A stretch of DNA of 64,000 nt from Geomonas azotofigens (GCF_018919395.1 NZ_JAHLME010000003.1:964532-1028531), one strand, 5' to 3'. Numbered from the stretch's first letter, positions 35,473 to 44,299 are shown. The notes: generated by a model not told the origin, from the letters alone. Program-made: numbers and translations.

Positions 35473-36396
35473 CTATTTCTTGGCGAACTTCGGGTCCAGG
35501 CTGCGCGCCAGGTCATCGTAGGCGACCAGTGCCTTTATCTGGGGTGTGGTTTTCTTCACCGTGGCGTCGAAGAGCTGCAGCTTGCCGTTGAAGACCTGCG
35601 CCTTGTTCCTCAGCGACGTGGTGCTTTCGGCGAGGAAGCTCTTCTCGGCCTTCTCGTCGCTCTTCAGGAAGGACTTCGCCTTGCTGAGCGCCTCGTCGCC
35701 GGAACCCACGTAGTGGTTCACGCTCTCAAGAAAGGAGAGCGAGGACGCGGAAAGCTGGGAGGTGGTGGTGAGCCGGTCCTGCACCTCGGTCATCCCCTTC
35801 AAGAGGTCCTGGTCGGCGAAACGTACCAACTCAGAGACATCCTGGTTGTAGGTCGGCTTGTTCGGGTCCAGCGCGTCGGCCCGGGACAGGAACTGCTGCG
35901 AGGTCCCCAGGTACTTGTTGATGGAGACCGAGGCGGCACCGAGGGAGACCGCGGAGTCGGAGACGAACTTGGTGAAGAGCGAGGCCTGCCCGGCATAGGG
36001 AATCGGGAAGAACTTAACGAAACGGGCGGCGACGGAACTGGCCTGGATGTACTTGGAGTAACCCGCCACGTGCCCGGACATCCACTTCACGTAGCTCTCG
36101 AACTCCGCCATGGACTGGCGCTGGGTGCGCACATCGGCGGTGATCTCTTTGAGTTTCCTGGAGTTGCGGGCGGCAAGGTCGCTCGAACTGATGCTGCAGC
36201 TCTCCAGAGTCTTGATCTTCTCCTGCAGGAGCGCGTTCTCTTTGGCGAGGGCGGCGATGGCGGCAGCCTGGTCGGGGGCAGTAGCGGCGACAGGCACCGG
36301 GATGGCCTGGACGGGGGGCGTTTCGGCGGCATGGGCAAGCGGCACTGCAATGCAGGCGTAAAGAAACGAAAGGGTGACAAGGGTGCGGATCTGCAC
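35473..36396 (-). CDS. exported protein of unknown function with helical domain
   Basis: 307 residues from GTG 36396, chosen because TAGGAG lies seven bases upstream and the product then starts with a short basic region and a hydrophobic signal (TLVTLSFLYACIAVPLAHA). After the signal comes an alanine/proline-rich stretch, a coiled coil (AAIAALAKENALLQEKIKTLE, about 45-75) and a long alpha-helical region without cysteine pairs. I do not recognise a domain. It should be periplasmic or envelope-bound. The gene stands alone, convergent to the FadL-type gene. Confidence 0.68.
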   Translation of the reverse strand: MQIRTLVTLSFLYACIAVPLAHAAETPPVQAIPVPVAATAPDQAAAIAALAKENALLQEKIKTLESCSISSSDLAARNSRKLKEITADVRTQRQSMAEFESYVKWMSGHVAGYSKYIQASSVAARFVKFFPIPYAGQASLFTKFVSDSAVSLGAASVSINKYLGTSQQFLSRADALDPNKPTYNQDVSELVRFADQDLLKGMTEVQDRLTTTSQLSASSLSFLESVNHYVGSGDEALSKAKSFLKSDEKAEKSFLAESTTSLRNKAQVFNGKLQLFDATVKKTTPQIKALVAYDDLARSLDPKFAKK

Positions 36397-36511
36397 GGGT
36401 AAACTCCTAAATTCTTTATGTCGGACCGCAGGGAAAGATACAACAATCGCCCCTGTGAGACAAGGCAAAAGAGCTGGAAGCCGCGCCTGCCGGGTCTTGG
36501 CGCAGGAAACG

Positions 36512-36539
36512 AAAAAAGGCCGCGCCTTGCGGCACGGCC
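36512..36539 (-). terminator. intrinsic terminator of the transglutaminase-like gene
   Basis: On the minus strand GGCCGTGCC-GCAA-GGCGCGGCC is a 9-bp stem with a tetraloop and one G-T pair, followed by TTTTTT, about 30 bases after the stop codon. Confidence 0.88.
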
Positions 36540-36567
36540 CGGTCGGGTCGGGTCGGTCTTCCCTCCC

Positions 36568-37578
36568 CTACTTTTCCTTGAAGGTGATGCGGTAGCTGAA
36601 GCCCTTCGGGTCGTACCAGTCGAGCACCTTGCCGCCAACCTCCGCGTAGGGGTAGCCGAAGGTGTTGAGCGGCGCGCCGGCCTGCGGCGGGTTGAGCACC
36701 ACGTCGCGCCCGGAGGCGATCTTGAAGCGGTACGGGTCGATGCCGCCCCAGAAGTAGTCACGGTATTCGCGGGTCTTGGCGTCCTTCAACTCGAGCTTTT
36801 CCACCAGCATGGCCTTTCTCACGTCCGCAGGGTCAACCGGCACCCACCCGGTGCCCGGGAGGAAGAACTCGACCCAGCAGTGCTGCCAGGTGGTGATGTC
36901 CTCCTCGGCCTTCTTGCCAAGGCGCAGGCCGAACACCTCGCGCGCCGGGACCCCGGCCGCACGCGCCAGCGCGATATAGACCGAAGAGATGTCGGTGCAC
37001 TTGCCGCCGGGCTTTTTCAGCAGCTCGCAGACGTCGCCCTTGCCGCACCCCACGGTGGCCGGGTCGCGGTACATGTTCTCGCAGGCCCAGTCGTAGATCG
37101 CCTTCGCCTTCTCGAGAACCGTGGTCTTGCCTTTCACGATGCCTTGCGCCAGTTTTTTCACCTCGCCATCCACCGGCCCCAGCGAGGTCGGCTTTAGGTA
37201 CTCGGCGTAGTCGGCCTTGTTCCACGCGGGTTCTTTTGCGGCTAGATCCTTGATCCGCAGTTCCTCGCGCTGCACGGTGAAGCTGTAGACCAGCTTCCTG
37301 CTCTTGGCGTCCTTGTCCCACTGCGCGTACAGGATGGGGGTGCCGTTGGCCTGGTCGGTGTAGACCGCCGAGGTGGCGAAATCGCCGCTCACCTTGACGT
37401 CGGTCACCTTCTGATTCGCGTCGGAGACCGCATAGGGTATCCAGAGCCTGGTCTCCTTGCCCGCCTCCTGCTTTGAGAGATCGACCTCTACGCTGACCTG
37501 ACCGCTGCGGCTTTTGGCCCAGGCGGCAGGGGTGAGGCAGAGGGAAAATGCCAGCACCGTCAACAACAACCTCTTCAT
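36568..37578 (-). CDS. exported transglutaminase-like (cysteine protease fold) protein
   Basis: 336 residues with a clear signal peptide (MKRLLLTVLAFSLCLTPAAWA). The transglutaminase-like core has the expected triad in order: Cys in PGGKCTDISS, His in TWQHCWVEFFLPG and Asp in GWVPVDPADV. A beta-rich N-terminal domain precedes it. Bacterial members act as peptidases or amide-bond remodelling enzymes in the periplasm; the target is unknown. AAAGGAG precedes ATG. It is 44 bases downstream of the double-rhodanese gene on the same strand, so the two exported proteins are probably co-expressed. Confidence 0.88.
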   Translation of the reverse strand: MKRLLLTVLAFSLCLTPAAWAKSRSGQVSVEVDLSKQEAGKETRLWIPYAVSDANQKVTDVKVSGDFATSAVYTDQANGTPILYAQWDKDAKSRKLVYSFTVQREELRIKDLAAKEPAWNKADYAEYLKPTSLGPVDGEVKKLAQGIVKGKTTVLEKAKAIYDWACENMYRDPATVGCGKGDVCELLKKPGGKCTDISSVYIALARAAGVPAREVFGLRLGKKAEEDITTWQHCWVEFFLPGTGWVPVDPADVRKAMLVEKLELKDAKTREYRDYFWGGIDPYRFKIASGRDVVLNPPQAGAPLNTFGYPYAEVGGKVLDWYDPKGFSYRITFKEK

Positions 37579-37622
37579 TCGTGCTCCTTTGTTTCCTTAA
37601 GTGATGGGACAAGAAACAGCTT

Positions 37623-38390
37623 CTACAGCTGCGATTTTACGACGGGGAAGCCGGCTTCCTTCCACTCGGCCAGGATGGCCTGGAAGATGGAGGGATAGGC
37701 GAGCTTCATCAGCTTGCGGTAGGCCGAATAGCTGCGTCCGCCGCTGTTGCAGTAGACGATGATCCCCTTCTCCTTGGGGAGCACTCCGGACTTGGCGGCG
37801 AAGGTCTCAGCAGGGATGTTGATCGCCCCCTCGATGTGCCCCTCGGCGAACTCGAATTCGTCACGTACGTCCACGAGAACATAGGCGTCCTTTTTCTCCG
37901 CCAGGATCTCTTTGAGCTTGGCCGGGGAAAACTTGGAGGTCTCGATCTTCTTGGCGTAGTCCGCGCCGGCCACGATCGGGTACCCTTTTTCCTCCCAGAC
38001 GGGGAAGCCGTCGGGGTAGATAACCAGGTTGGTGTATCCTGCCTCCTTGGCCTTCGCGGCAACCTTCTTGCTCTTGCCGCACTTGACCCCGTTGCAGTAG
38101 AAGACGATCAACGCCCCCTTGTCCTTGGGGAGCAGCGCGATCTTCTTGTCGAACTCCTTGTCCGGGATGCTGATCGCGCTCACCAGGTGGGCCACCTGGT
38201 ATTCGTCGCTGCTGCGGGCGTCAACCAGGGTGAACGCTCTTTTCTCTTCCAGCATGTCCCTCAAAGCCTCGCTGGAGACGGTTTTGAACTCGGCCTCCGC
38301 GGCAAAGAGCGGCATCGCTGCAGTCAAAACCAGAAAAAGCGCAAGCAGTGAAAGGACCGACGTGCCGATGAAACGGGTAAAGCTTTTCAT
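37623..38390 (-). CDS. exported tandem rhodanese-domain protein
   Basis: 255 residues from ATG 38390 with GGAGG upstream. A signal or anchor (about 5-31, LSLLALFLVLTAAMPLFA) is followed by two rhodanese domains: VDARSSDEYQVAHL with loop FYCNGVKCGKS (first), and VDVRDEFEFAEGHIEGAINIP with IVYCNSGGRSYSAYRKL (second). Both domains retain an active-site cysteine (CNGVKC and CNSGGR). They should carry persulfide sulfur in the periplasm. The gene is near the double-cubane reductase cluster and next to the transglutaminase-like gene. Confidence 0.9.
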   Translation of the reverse strand: MKSFTRFIGTSVLSLLALFLVLTAAMPLFAAEAEFKTVSSEALRDMLEEKRAFTLVDARSSDEYQVAHLVSAISIPDKEFDKKIALLPKDKGALIVFYCNGVKCGKSKKVAAKAKEAGYTNLVIYPDGFPVWEEKGYPIVAGADYAKKIETSKFSPAKLKEILAEKKDAYVLVDVRDEFEFAEGHIEGAINIPAETFAAKSGVLPKEKGIIVYCNSGGRSYSAYRKLMKLAYPSIFQAILAEWKEAGFPVVKSQL

Positions 38391-38474
38391 GGTGACCTCC
38401 ATTTGATTGACATGACATGACAGAATCGACGTGGTACCTGCAGTCGTCGAACAGTTCCCCGTGCCGGCCCCCGC

Positions 38475-39641
38475 TCAAGGGCGCCCTCCCCGCCTGGTCC
38501 CTATCACCTCCAGGAACGCCTCGATGCGCACCTTCAGCTGCTCCGTGTCGGACTCGGAATAGTCGGTTTCGATCTGCAGGAAAGGAACCTGCACCGTCTC
38601 CTGCAAATGGCGCTTGACGGTGAACGATTCGACGTTGTAGGTGTGGCACCCCTGCCAGGTAAGATCGATCACCCCGTCTGCCTGGAACTCCTGCACCAGC
38701 TTTTCCAGCAGTTGCAGACGCCCGGTGTTGGGCGACATGCACGAACAGGGGACGCGCAGGTACTTTTCCGCGATGGAACGTAGCAGGTCTTTGCCTGGCA
38801 AGACGGGATCCACCTTCTTGTAAGCACCGCAACTCTCGAAGCAGACCACGCTCCCCCCCAGTTCCTCGACCAGGCGCACGACCTTTTCCGACCCGATCCC
38901 CACCGGCACACCGGTCAGCAGGATGCGCGGGGTCCGGGAAGTGAAGGGAGAAAAGCCGTTATCGCTCAGCCCGGCCAGTTCCGCGGTCAGGCGGTCGATG
39001 AGCCCGATGGCCTCCCGCTTGTCCACGGTGAAGCCGCGGTTGTGCAAAACGGTCAGCAGGTCCATCCCCGAGATCGGGGCAGGCTTGCGTTTCAAAAGGT
39101 CCTGCAGGGCCTTGAGCGAGCGCCGCTCCTCGTTCAAAAGCAGCACCGCCGCGGCCAGCTTCTCAGGGGTGATCTGCACATCGAACGCCTGCTCCAGGCG
39201 TCTTGTCAGGCGTTTGAGCTCAAGGACCCAGTATTCCAGCGCCGCCTCGTCCTGCACCTGCGGCAGCTGCATCAGGTGCAGCGGTTTCATCCGGCCCAGC
39301 AGCTCGTACATCTTCTTCTTGCCGTCGCAGGTGGTTTCGGCGAGCAAGAGGTCGGAGAAATGGAAAAAGGGACAGGTGTCGGTGAGCGCGAAACCGTAGC
39401 TGGACTTGATCAGCGGGCAAAGCGAACGCGGCAGCACCTTTTCCGCAGCGGGGATGGGCGTCGCACTGGTGCCGCACAGCGATACCGGGATGGCACCGGC
39501 GGCGACGATCAGTTCGACCGGCGAGAACAGGCAGTAGGTGCCGACCACCTTCCTGCCGCGGTCCTTGGCAACCTTGAGCGCGATGGCGTTTCGTTCCCTG
39601 AGACCGGCGATCTCGTCGAAGCTGGCACAGATTTCCCTCAT
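38475..39641 (-). CDS. double-cubane-cluster reductase (2-hydroxyacyl-CoA dehydratase-like, YjiM/DCCP type)
   Basis: 388 residues from ATG 39641, which overlaps the stop of the activator gene. It is an HgdB/BcrC-fold protein with many cysteines in conserved settings: GTYCLFSPVELIVAAGAIPVSLCG, LPRSLCPLIKSSYG, DTCPFFHFSD, CFESCGAYK, PCSCMSPNTGR and GCHTYN. The single-subunit form paired with one activator matches the double-cubane [8Fe-9S] proteins that reduce small molecules such as acetylene, azide or hydrazine at low potential, and not the two-subunit hydroxyacyl-CoA dehydratases. The physiological substrate is unknown. Confidence 0.85.
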   Translation of the reverse strand: MREICASFDEIAGLRERNAIALKVAKDRGRKVVGTYCLFSPVELIVAAGAIPVSLCGTSATPIPAAEKVLPRSLCPLIKSSYGFALTDTCPFFHFSDLLLAETTCDGKKKMYELLGRMKPLHLMQLPQVQDEAALEYWVLELKRLTRRLEQAFDVQITPEKLAAAVLLLNEERRSLKALQDLLKRKPAPISGMDLLTVLHNRGFTVDKREAIGLIDRLTAELAGLSDNGFSPFTSRTPRILLTGVPVGIGSEKVVRLVEELGGSVVCFESCGAYKKVDPVLPGKDLLRSIAEKYLRVPCSCMSPNTGRLQLLEKLVQEFQADGVIDLTWQGCHTYNVESFTVKRHLQETVQVPFLQIETDYSESDTEQLKVRIEAFLEVIGTRRGGRP

Positions 39642-40399
39642 GCCTCGAACCCCATGATGGCGGCGCCCAGCGCGCCGACCATCTGCGGCGCGTGCGGAAC
39701 ACACATATCGACACCGAGGCTCGCACCGATGGCGCTGCAGAGTTCGCGGTTCAGTGCCACGCCGCCGCTGAAGGTGACCCGGTGCGACAGGGTGACTTTT
39801 CCGGCCAGCCCCTGGATCCTCCCGGCGATGGAATGAAAGATACCGGCTGCGATGCTCCCTTTGTCAGCACCGCGGGCCAGCAGGCCGATCACCTCTGACT
39901 CGGCGAAAACGGCGCACATGCTGGAGATCCGTGCCGGCGTCGCGCCGACGGCGAGCTGCCCCAGCTGTTCCAGGGATACGTCGAGCACGCCGGCCATGAC
40001 CTGCAGGAAACGCCCGGTACCGGCGGCACACTTGTCGTTCATGGCGAACTCTGCCACCCGCCCATGCTCATCGACGCTGATCACCTTGCTGTCCTGTCCG
40101 CCGATATCGATCACGCTGCGGGTTTCCGGGTGAAGGAAGTGGGCTCCGCGGGCGTGGCAGGTGATCTCGGTGACTTTCCTGTCGAAGATGGGAAGGGAGA
40201 CCCGGCCGTAGCCGGTCCCGACGATGCTGTGCACGTCGCCTTCGGCGATGCCGGCGCAGTCAAGCGCCTGGCGAAAAGCCTCGAGCCCCGCGGCCTTGGG
40301 GTCCCACCCCGTGGGAACCACGATGCTGGCGCGGATCTCTCCATCGAAGAGAACCGCTTTTGTCCCTGTCGAGCCTATGTCGATTCCTGCTGCAACCAT
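39638..40399 (-). CDS. ATP-dependent activator of the double-cubane reductase (BcrA/BadF/HgdC-type)
   Basis: 253 residues from ATG 40399 (upstream in-frame sequence does not look coding). ASKHA-fold ATPase: AAGIDIGSTGTKAVLFDG at the N terminus, IDIGGQDSKVISVD in the middle, and NDKCAAGTGRF with SMCAVFAESEVI supplying the two cysteines per monomer that hold a 4Fe-4S cluster across the dimer. It should drive electrons at low potential into the reductase with ATP hydrolysis. The stop overlaps the reductase start by 4 bases, so the two are coupled. Confidence 0.92.
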   Translation of the reverse strand: MVAAGIDIGSTGTKAVLFDGEIRASIVVPTGWDPKAAGLEAFRQALDCAGIAEGDVHSIVGTGYGRVSLPIFDRKVTEITCHARGAHFLHPETRSVIDIGGQDSKVISVDEHGRVAEFAMNDKCAAGTGRFLQVMAGVLDVSLEQLGQLAVGATPARISSMCAVFAESEVIGLLARGADKGSIAAGIFHSIAGRIQGLAGKVTLSHRVTFSGGVALNRELCSAIGASLGVDMCVPHAPQMVGALGAAIMGFEA

Positions 40400-40549
40400 C
40401 TGTGTGTTTCTCGCTGAAATGAGATGTCGGAAAGAAGAGGGAGATGTGGGAAAAGCACTGACATGAATAACTAATTGACCGGCGGGAGTCAAATTGATAA
40501 ATTCGATAAAACAAATAACAATGATCGCAATTCTTAATAGGAGGGAGCG

Positions 40550-41455
40550 GTGAACCTGAAACAACTGGAGGTCTTCATCAAGGTTGCGGAAAGCGGCAGT
40601 TTCTCAAAGGGAGCCGAAGCCACCTTCATAACCCAGTCCACGGTAAGCCAGCACATCTCCGCCCTCGAGAGCGAATTCGGGATGAAACTTCTCGATCGCA
40701 CCGGCAAGGGCGCCCTTCCCACCGAAGGAGGCAAGATCCTTTTGGAGCGGGCGCGCAAACTGGTGGAGTACGCGAAAGAGATCCCGGTTGCGCTGGCGCG
40801 CTTCAAGGGGATCGAGGAAGCGGAACTGAACATCGCGGGGAGCAGCATACCCGGTGAATACATGATCCCGGCCGCCCTCCCCCTCCTGATCAGCCGTTTT
40901 CCCGGCGTCACCATCGTGCTGAGGCAGGGTGACAGCCGCGACGTACTCGGAAAGCTCATGTCCGAGGAGGTGGAGTTGGGGGTGGTGGGCGGGCGTTTCG
41001 AGGAGGAGGCGCTTGAATTCGTCCCCTTTGCCGAGGACGAGTTGGTGCTGATAGCTCCCTGCGGGCACCGTTGGGACCGGAAGAGCGCGATCAGCAAAGA
41101 AGAGCTCCTCGGTGAGCCCGTGGTGCTGCGGGAAACCGGTTCCGGAACCGGCAAGGCCACAGCCCAGGCCCTGCGTGAGGCAGGGATCGATCCCGGCAGG
41201 TTGCGGGTGGCGGCACACCTGGGGAGCAACGAGGCGGTGAAGCGTGCCGTCATCGCCGGGATCGGCATCTCGTTCGTCTCGGCGGTGTCGGTGCAGTACG
41301 AGCTGGAGCAGGGGACGCTGATCCAGGTTCCGGTAACCGGGGTTTCCATCAAGCGGCAGTTCTACCTGGCCAGCCGCAAAGGACGGGAGCTGTCACCGGC
41401 CGCCGTTGCCTTCAGGACGATCATGATGGAGATGTACAAGGCACCGAGCGATTAA
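40550..41455 (+). CDS. LysR family transcriptional regulator
   Basis: 301 residues with a GTG start behind GGAGGGAG. The winged HTH (about 1-62, LEVFIKVAESGSFSKGAEATFITQSTVSQHISALE) and the two-lobe effector-binding domain (about 88-290) are complete. It resembles the LysR subgroup annotated near selenium-metabolism genes (CysB/YeiE-like), an assignment based on memory of the family only. It is divergent from the activator/reductase pair with 150 bases between them, the usual layout of a LysR regulator and its target. The 3' end overlaps a 61-bp tandem repeat. Confidence 0.9.
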   Translation: MNLKQLEVFIKVAESGSFSKGAEATFITQSTVSQHISALESEFGMKLLDRTGKGALPTEGGKILLERARKLVEYAKEIPVALARFKGIEEAELNIAGSSIPGEYMIPAALPLLISRFPGVTIVLRQGDSRDVLGKLMSEEVELGVVGGRFEEEALEFVPFAEDELVLIAPCGHRWDRKSAISKEELLGEPVVLRETGSGTGKATAQALREAGIDPGRLRVAAHLGSNEAVKRAVIAGIGISFVSAVSVQYELEQGTLIQVPVTGVSIKRQFYLASRKGRELSPAAVAFRTIMMEMYKAPSD

Positions 41456-41549
41456 CAAATCTGTAGGGGCGAATAATCATTCGCCCAAGGAGATGCACAA
41501 AGCACCGAGCAATTGACAAATCTGTAGGGGCGAATAATCATTCGCCCAA
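41428..41549. repeat. 61-bp tandem duplication covering the 3' end of the LysR gene
   Basis: Two units (41428-41488 and 41489-41549) differ at only 4 of 61 positions. Each contains the last codons and stop region of the LysR gene followed by TGTAGGGGCGAATAATCATTCGCCC. The palindrome inside (GGGCGAAT/ATTCGCCC) also occurs between bioB and bioD. Confidence 0.9.
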
Positions 41550-41594
41550 AAGGGGGAGCAGCACTGCCGGCTGCGGTAATCTTCCCCGTGGCAA

Positions 41595-41629
41595 TGCCCT
41601 CACCCTGCCCCTCTCCCGAGGGATAGGGG
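41595..41629. repeat. CCCTCTCCC-type intergenic repeat
   Basis: GCCCTCACCCTGCCCCTCTCCCGAGGGATAGGGG, between the LysR gene and the release-factor-like gene; same family as the copies at 18993 and 22531. Confidence 0.6.
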
Positions 41630-41644
41630 ATCTTGACGTTGAAA

Positions 41645-41968
41645 CTAATCGTCCACCGACGACCGCTGCCTCTTCCGCGCCGAAACCGCCTTCTTGTCGG
41701 AAAGCCGTTTCTCCTTCGCGCCGCGCGGCACCTTGGTTGCGACCCGTTTCTTTCTTTTCAGCTCACGCCTGCGCAAAAGCTCGGCCAGGCGCTCCAGGGC
41801 CTTTTCCCTGTTTTGCGTCTGCGACCGGCTCTCGCTGGCCTGGGCAACGATACCCGTCGGGAGGTGCCGCACCCGCACCGCCGAGTCAGTCGTGTTCCGA
41901 TGCTGCCCCCCCGGCCCCGAGGCCCGGTAAAACTCGACTTTTATTTCCGATTCTTTTATCTCAACCAT
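41645..41968 (-). CDS. release-factor-like peptidyl-tRNA hydrolase (GGQ domain, ArfB-like)
   Basis: 107 residues. [22 protein letters not shown] contains the GGQ catalytic motif of class I release factors, followed by [14 protein letters not shown]. The C terminus is rich in lysine and arginine ([22 protein letters not shown]), like the tail with which ArfB/YaeJ enters the mRNA channel of stalled ribosomes. No codon-recognition domain is present. It probably hydrolyses peptidyl-tRNA on non-stop ribosomes; ArfB and the short RF-like family cannot be told apart with certainty here. Confidence 0.85.
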   Translation of the reverse strand: MVEIKESEIKVEFYRASGPGGQHRNTTDSAVRVRHLPTGIVAQASESRSQTQNREKALERLAELLRRRELKRKKRVATKVPRGAKEKRLSDKKAVSARKRQRSSVDD

Positions 41969-42196
41969 TTCCCTCGTCCTCGTTATCTCAAACCCCGGTC
42001 ACTATACCACGACCGCAGCATACTCCCTAGGATTGCCGCTCTCATTCACTGTGTACGACCGGCACTTACCCGTACAGGTACGGCGCTAAACGTTGAACAG
42101 TCGCCCCCTGCGTGAGATAGCGCAGTTGATGCGACCAGTAATATTTGATACATTGGCCCCTTTCGACAACCACAGCTGCCATAAGGAGAGATTCCC

Positions 42197-42388
42197 ATGC
42201 CCGTCATCACCATTGATCTCGGCACCATCGAGAACAAAGAGAAAAAGGGTCAACTGGTGCAGGCTTTGACCGAAGCCGCCAGTTCGGTCACCCAGATCCC
42301 GGCCGAGAAGTTCATCGTCTTCATCAAGGAAATGGAGCGGGAGAACATAGGGGTCGGCGGCAAACTGCTGTCGGACATCCTCAAGTAA
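42197..42388 (+). CDS. 4-oxalocrotonate tautomerase family enzyme (DmpI-like)
   Basis: 63 residues, the standard size. After removal of Met the N-terminal Pro1 (PVITIDLG) is the catalytic base. KGQLVQALTEAASSVTQIP and FIVFIKEMERENIGVGG match DmpI-type tautomerases, which convert 2-hydroxymuconate-like dienols to their ketone form. AAGGAGAG precedes ATG. A flavoredoxin-like gene follows after 16 bases. Confidence 0.92.
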   Translation: MPVITIDLGTIENKEKKGQLVQALTEAASSVTQIPAEKFIVFIKEMERENIGVGGKLLSDILK

Positions 42389-42404
42389 AGGTCCAGGAGG
42401 CCAT

Positions 42405-42977
42405 ATGAAGAAGAGTTTGGGCAAAGGAACCCACGCCATGCCGACCCCGGTCTGGCTGGTGGGAAGTTACGACCAGGCGGGTAAGCCGAACCTGGCCACG
42501 GTCGCGTGGGGCGGCGTCTGCAGTTCCGATCCCGCTGCCGTGACCATTTCGCTGCGCAAGTCCCGCTACAGCTACGACTCGATCCTCAGGCACGGCGCCT
42601 TCACGGTCAACATCCCGTCGCAGGCGTTCGCGGTCGCGGCCGACTACGCTGGCATCGCCTCCGGGAAGAACGAGGACAAGTTCGCCCAGGCAGGGCTTAC
42701 CGCAGTGAAGAGCGACCTGGTCGATGCCCCGTACGTCGCGGAATTCCCGCTCGTCATCGAATGCCGCCTGCTGCAGACGGTGGAAATCGGGGTGCATACC
42801 CAGTTCATCGGCGAGATCGTCGATGTGAAGGCCGATGAATCCGTTCTCGACGCCAACGGCCTTCCCGACCCGGCCAAGGTGCTGCCGCTCATCTACAGCC
42901 CGACCAACCGCACCTACTACGGCCTGGGCGAGGCGGTGGGAAAGGGTTTCGACATCGGCAAAGAATTGATGAAGTAG
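42405..42977 (+). CDS. flavoredoxin / flavin reductase-like domain protein
   Basis: 190 residues. MPTPVWLVGSYDQAGKPNLATVAWGGVCSSDP and FTVNIPS are typical of flavoredoxins, FMN-binding electron carriers of the flavin reductase-like split-barrel family seen in sulfate and metal reducers. The C-terminal YYGLGEAVGKGFDIG is also family-like. The partner is not evident. The ribosome site CCAGGAGG is close to ATG, and the gene is coupled in position to the tautomerase gene. Confidence 0.9.
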   Translation: MKKSLGKGTHAMPTPVWLVGSYDQAGKPNLATVAWGGVCSSDPAAVTISLRKSRYSYDSILRHGAFTVNIPSQAFAVAADYAGIASGKNEDKFAQAGLTAVKSDLVDAPYVAEFPLVIECRLLQTVEIGVHTQFIGEIVDVKADESVLDANGLPDPAKVLPLIYSPTNRTYYGLGEAVGKGFDIGKELMK

Positions 42978-43059
42978 CTGGATGCTTGTCGTTCCTACGG
43001 TATAATCGTTCGCGTCGTTAAACCTAGGGGCGCCCCTCACCGCCAGCGCCCGCACGGGG

Positions 43060-43296
43060 ATGGCCATGGACGATGATACCTTCAAGAACGAGGTGCTGAA
43101 CCGGCTGCAGCAGATCATGGAGATGCTGACCTCCATCCTGCCGGAGGCCTGCGTCGAGGAATTGGATGAAGCACGTGACCCCGTCGCCACGCCGAAGGTG
43201 GCACAGGCCAGCGATGCCTATGGTATCCACGACGAGATGCAGGATGACTACCGCACCGCCATGGAGAAGTGGAACCTCGAGCACCGCCGCGCGTAA
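43060..43296 (+). CDS. small hypothetical protein (78 aa)
   Basis: I do not recognise the family. The product (MAMDDDTFKNEVLNRLQQIMEMLTSILPEA) is acidic and helical, with a predicted amphipathic N-terminal helix, and ends KWNLEHRRA. The ribosome site is poor (GGGGATGG), and ATG 43066 is an alternative start. Composition and codon use look coding, and a terminator follows closely. Confidence 0.55.
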   Translation: MAMDDDTFKNEVLNRLQQIMEMLTSILPEACVEELDEARDPVATPKVAQASDAYGIHDEMQDDYRTAMEKWNLEHRRA

Positions 43297-43320
43297 CCCC
43301 TCCGTTGCAGCCCGCTAACC

Positions 43321-43366
43321 GGCCGGTGGCCGTGCGCGATCGCGCCCGCGTCACCGGCCTTTCTTG
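43321..43366 (+). terminator. terminator hairpin after the 78-aa gene
   Basis: GGCCGGTG / CACCGGCC form a perfect 8-bp stem with an inner GCGCGATCGCGC palindrome, followed by TTTCTTG. Confidence 0.65.
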
Positions 43367-43448
43367 TAGACACAGGGACGCAGAGTGACCCGCCAACCCC
43401 AGCCGAGCCGTCGACATAACTGGCCGTAACCGCGCCGCACCTCCTCGG

Positions 43449-44249
43449 TTACGGCCGCAGCTTAACGTCCTGAATTTCAGACTTCACGAAGCGCGCCTCG
43501 AACTCCAGCGTCACCTTCCTGAGCGGCTCGTCCAGAAAGCGCAGCGCCTCCTGCGCGATATGCACCGGGACCCCGCCGTAGTACGCCTGCGCGATGCCGC
43601 CGGTGATGCAGGCCAGGGTGTCGGAATCGCCTCCCAGCGACACGGCGAGGCGCAAGGCACTCTCGAAATCCTCCGAATCGAAGAAGGCGGCAAGCGCCTG
43701 GGGGACTGTCCCCTGGCAGGAGACATCGAAGCGGTAACCGGGGCGGATCTCGTCGCAGTTCTTGGTGAGTTCATATCCGAAGCGGTCGGTGATGAAGCTG
43801 CGCATCTCCTCTTTGGTGGCGCCGGTACGCCCAAGGTAGGCCGCCGCAGCCGCGGCCTGCGCGCCTCTCACCCCCTCCGGGTGCCCGTGGGTCGGGAGGG
43901 TGTATTCCTCGGCCTTACGCAGCACCTCTTCCAGGGAATCAAAGGCCCAGGCCGCCGGGGCGATGCGCATCGCGGCGCCGTTGCCCCAGCTTTGGTAAGG
44001 GACGGCATACTCGCTCGCGGCCCAGCGCGCGAAGTTCTTGCCGTACCCAGCTTCGGGATACCTGCGGTAGTAGCGCCGCATCACCAGCCCGTACGGCTCG
44101 CCGCTCATGATCGCCTCGGCCAGCGCCACGGTCAGCACCGTGTCGTCGGTGAAGCGGCACTTGTCCTGGAACAACGGGAAGACGGTGGTCTTGATGTTGT
44201 TCCACTCGTAGATGGACCCGACGATATCGCCGGTCAGCGCGCCAAGCAT
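43449..44249 (-). CDS. ADP-ribosylglycohydrolase family protein
   Basis: 266 residues behind GGGAGGGTGAC. GALTGDIVGSIYEW, FTDDTVLT near the N terminus and SLGGDSDTLACITGGIAQAYYG near the C terminus hold the acidic residues that bind the two magnesium ions of this family. Members remove ADP-ribose from proteins or small molecules. It is not next to nif genes or a draT, and it resembles the general family more than DraG, so a role in nitrogenase control is not supported by the context. Confidence 0.88.
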   Translation of the reverse strand: MLGALTGDIVGSIYEWNNIKTTVFPLFQDKCRFTDDTVLTVALAEAIMSGEPYGLVMRRYYRRYPEAGYGKNFARWAASEYAVPYQSWGNGAAMRIAPAAWAFDSLEEVLRKAEEYTLPTHGHPEGVRGAQAAAAAAYLGRTGATKEEMRSFITDRFGYELTKNCDEIRPGYRFDVSCQGTVPQALAAFFDSEDFESALRLAVSLGGDSDTLACITGGIAQAYYGGVPVHIAQEALRFLDEPLRKVTLEFEARFVKSEIQDVKLRP

Positions 44250-44299
44250 GTCACCCTCCCCCTACCCCTTCTCTCGACCTTTTGGTATCATCATTTGCC

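Noticed and set aside
43449..44249. ADP-ribosylglycohydrolase as DraG acting on NifH Arg99
   Set aside because: The protein is of the general family, is 40 kb from nifH, and no draT-like gene is in the window. Family membership alone does not support nitrogenase reactivation.
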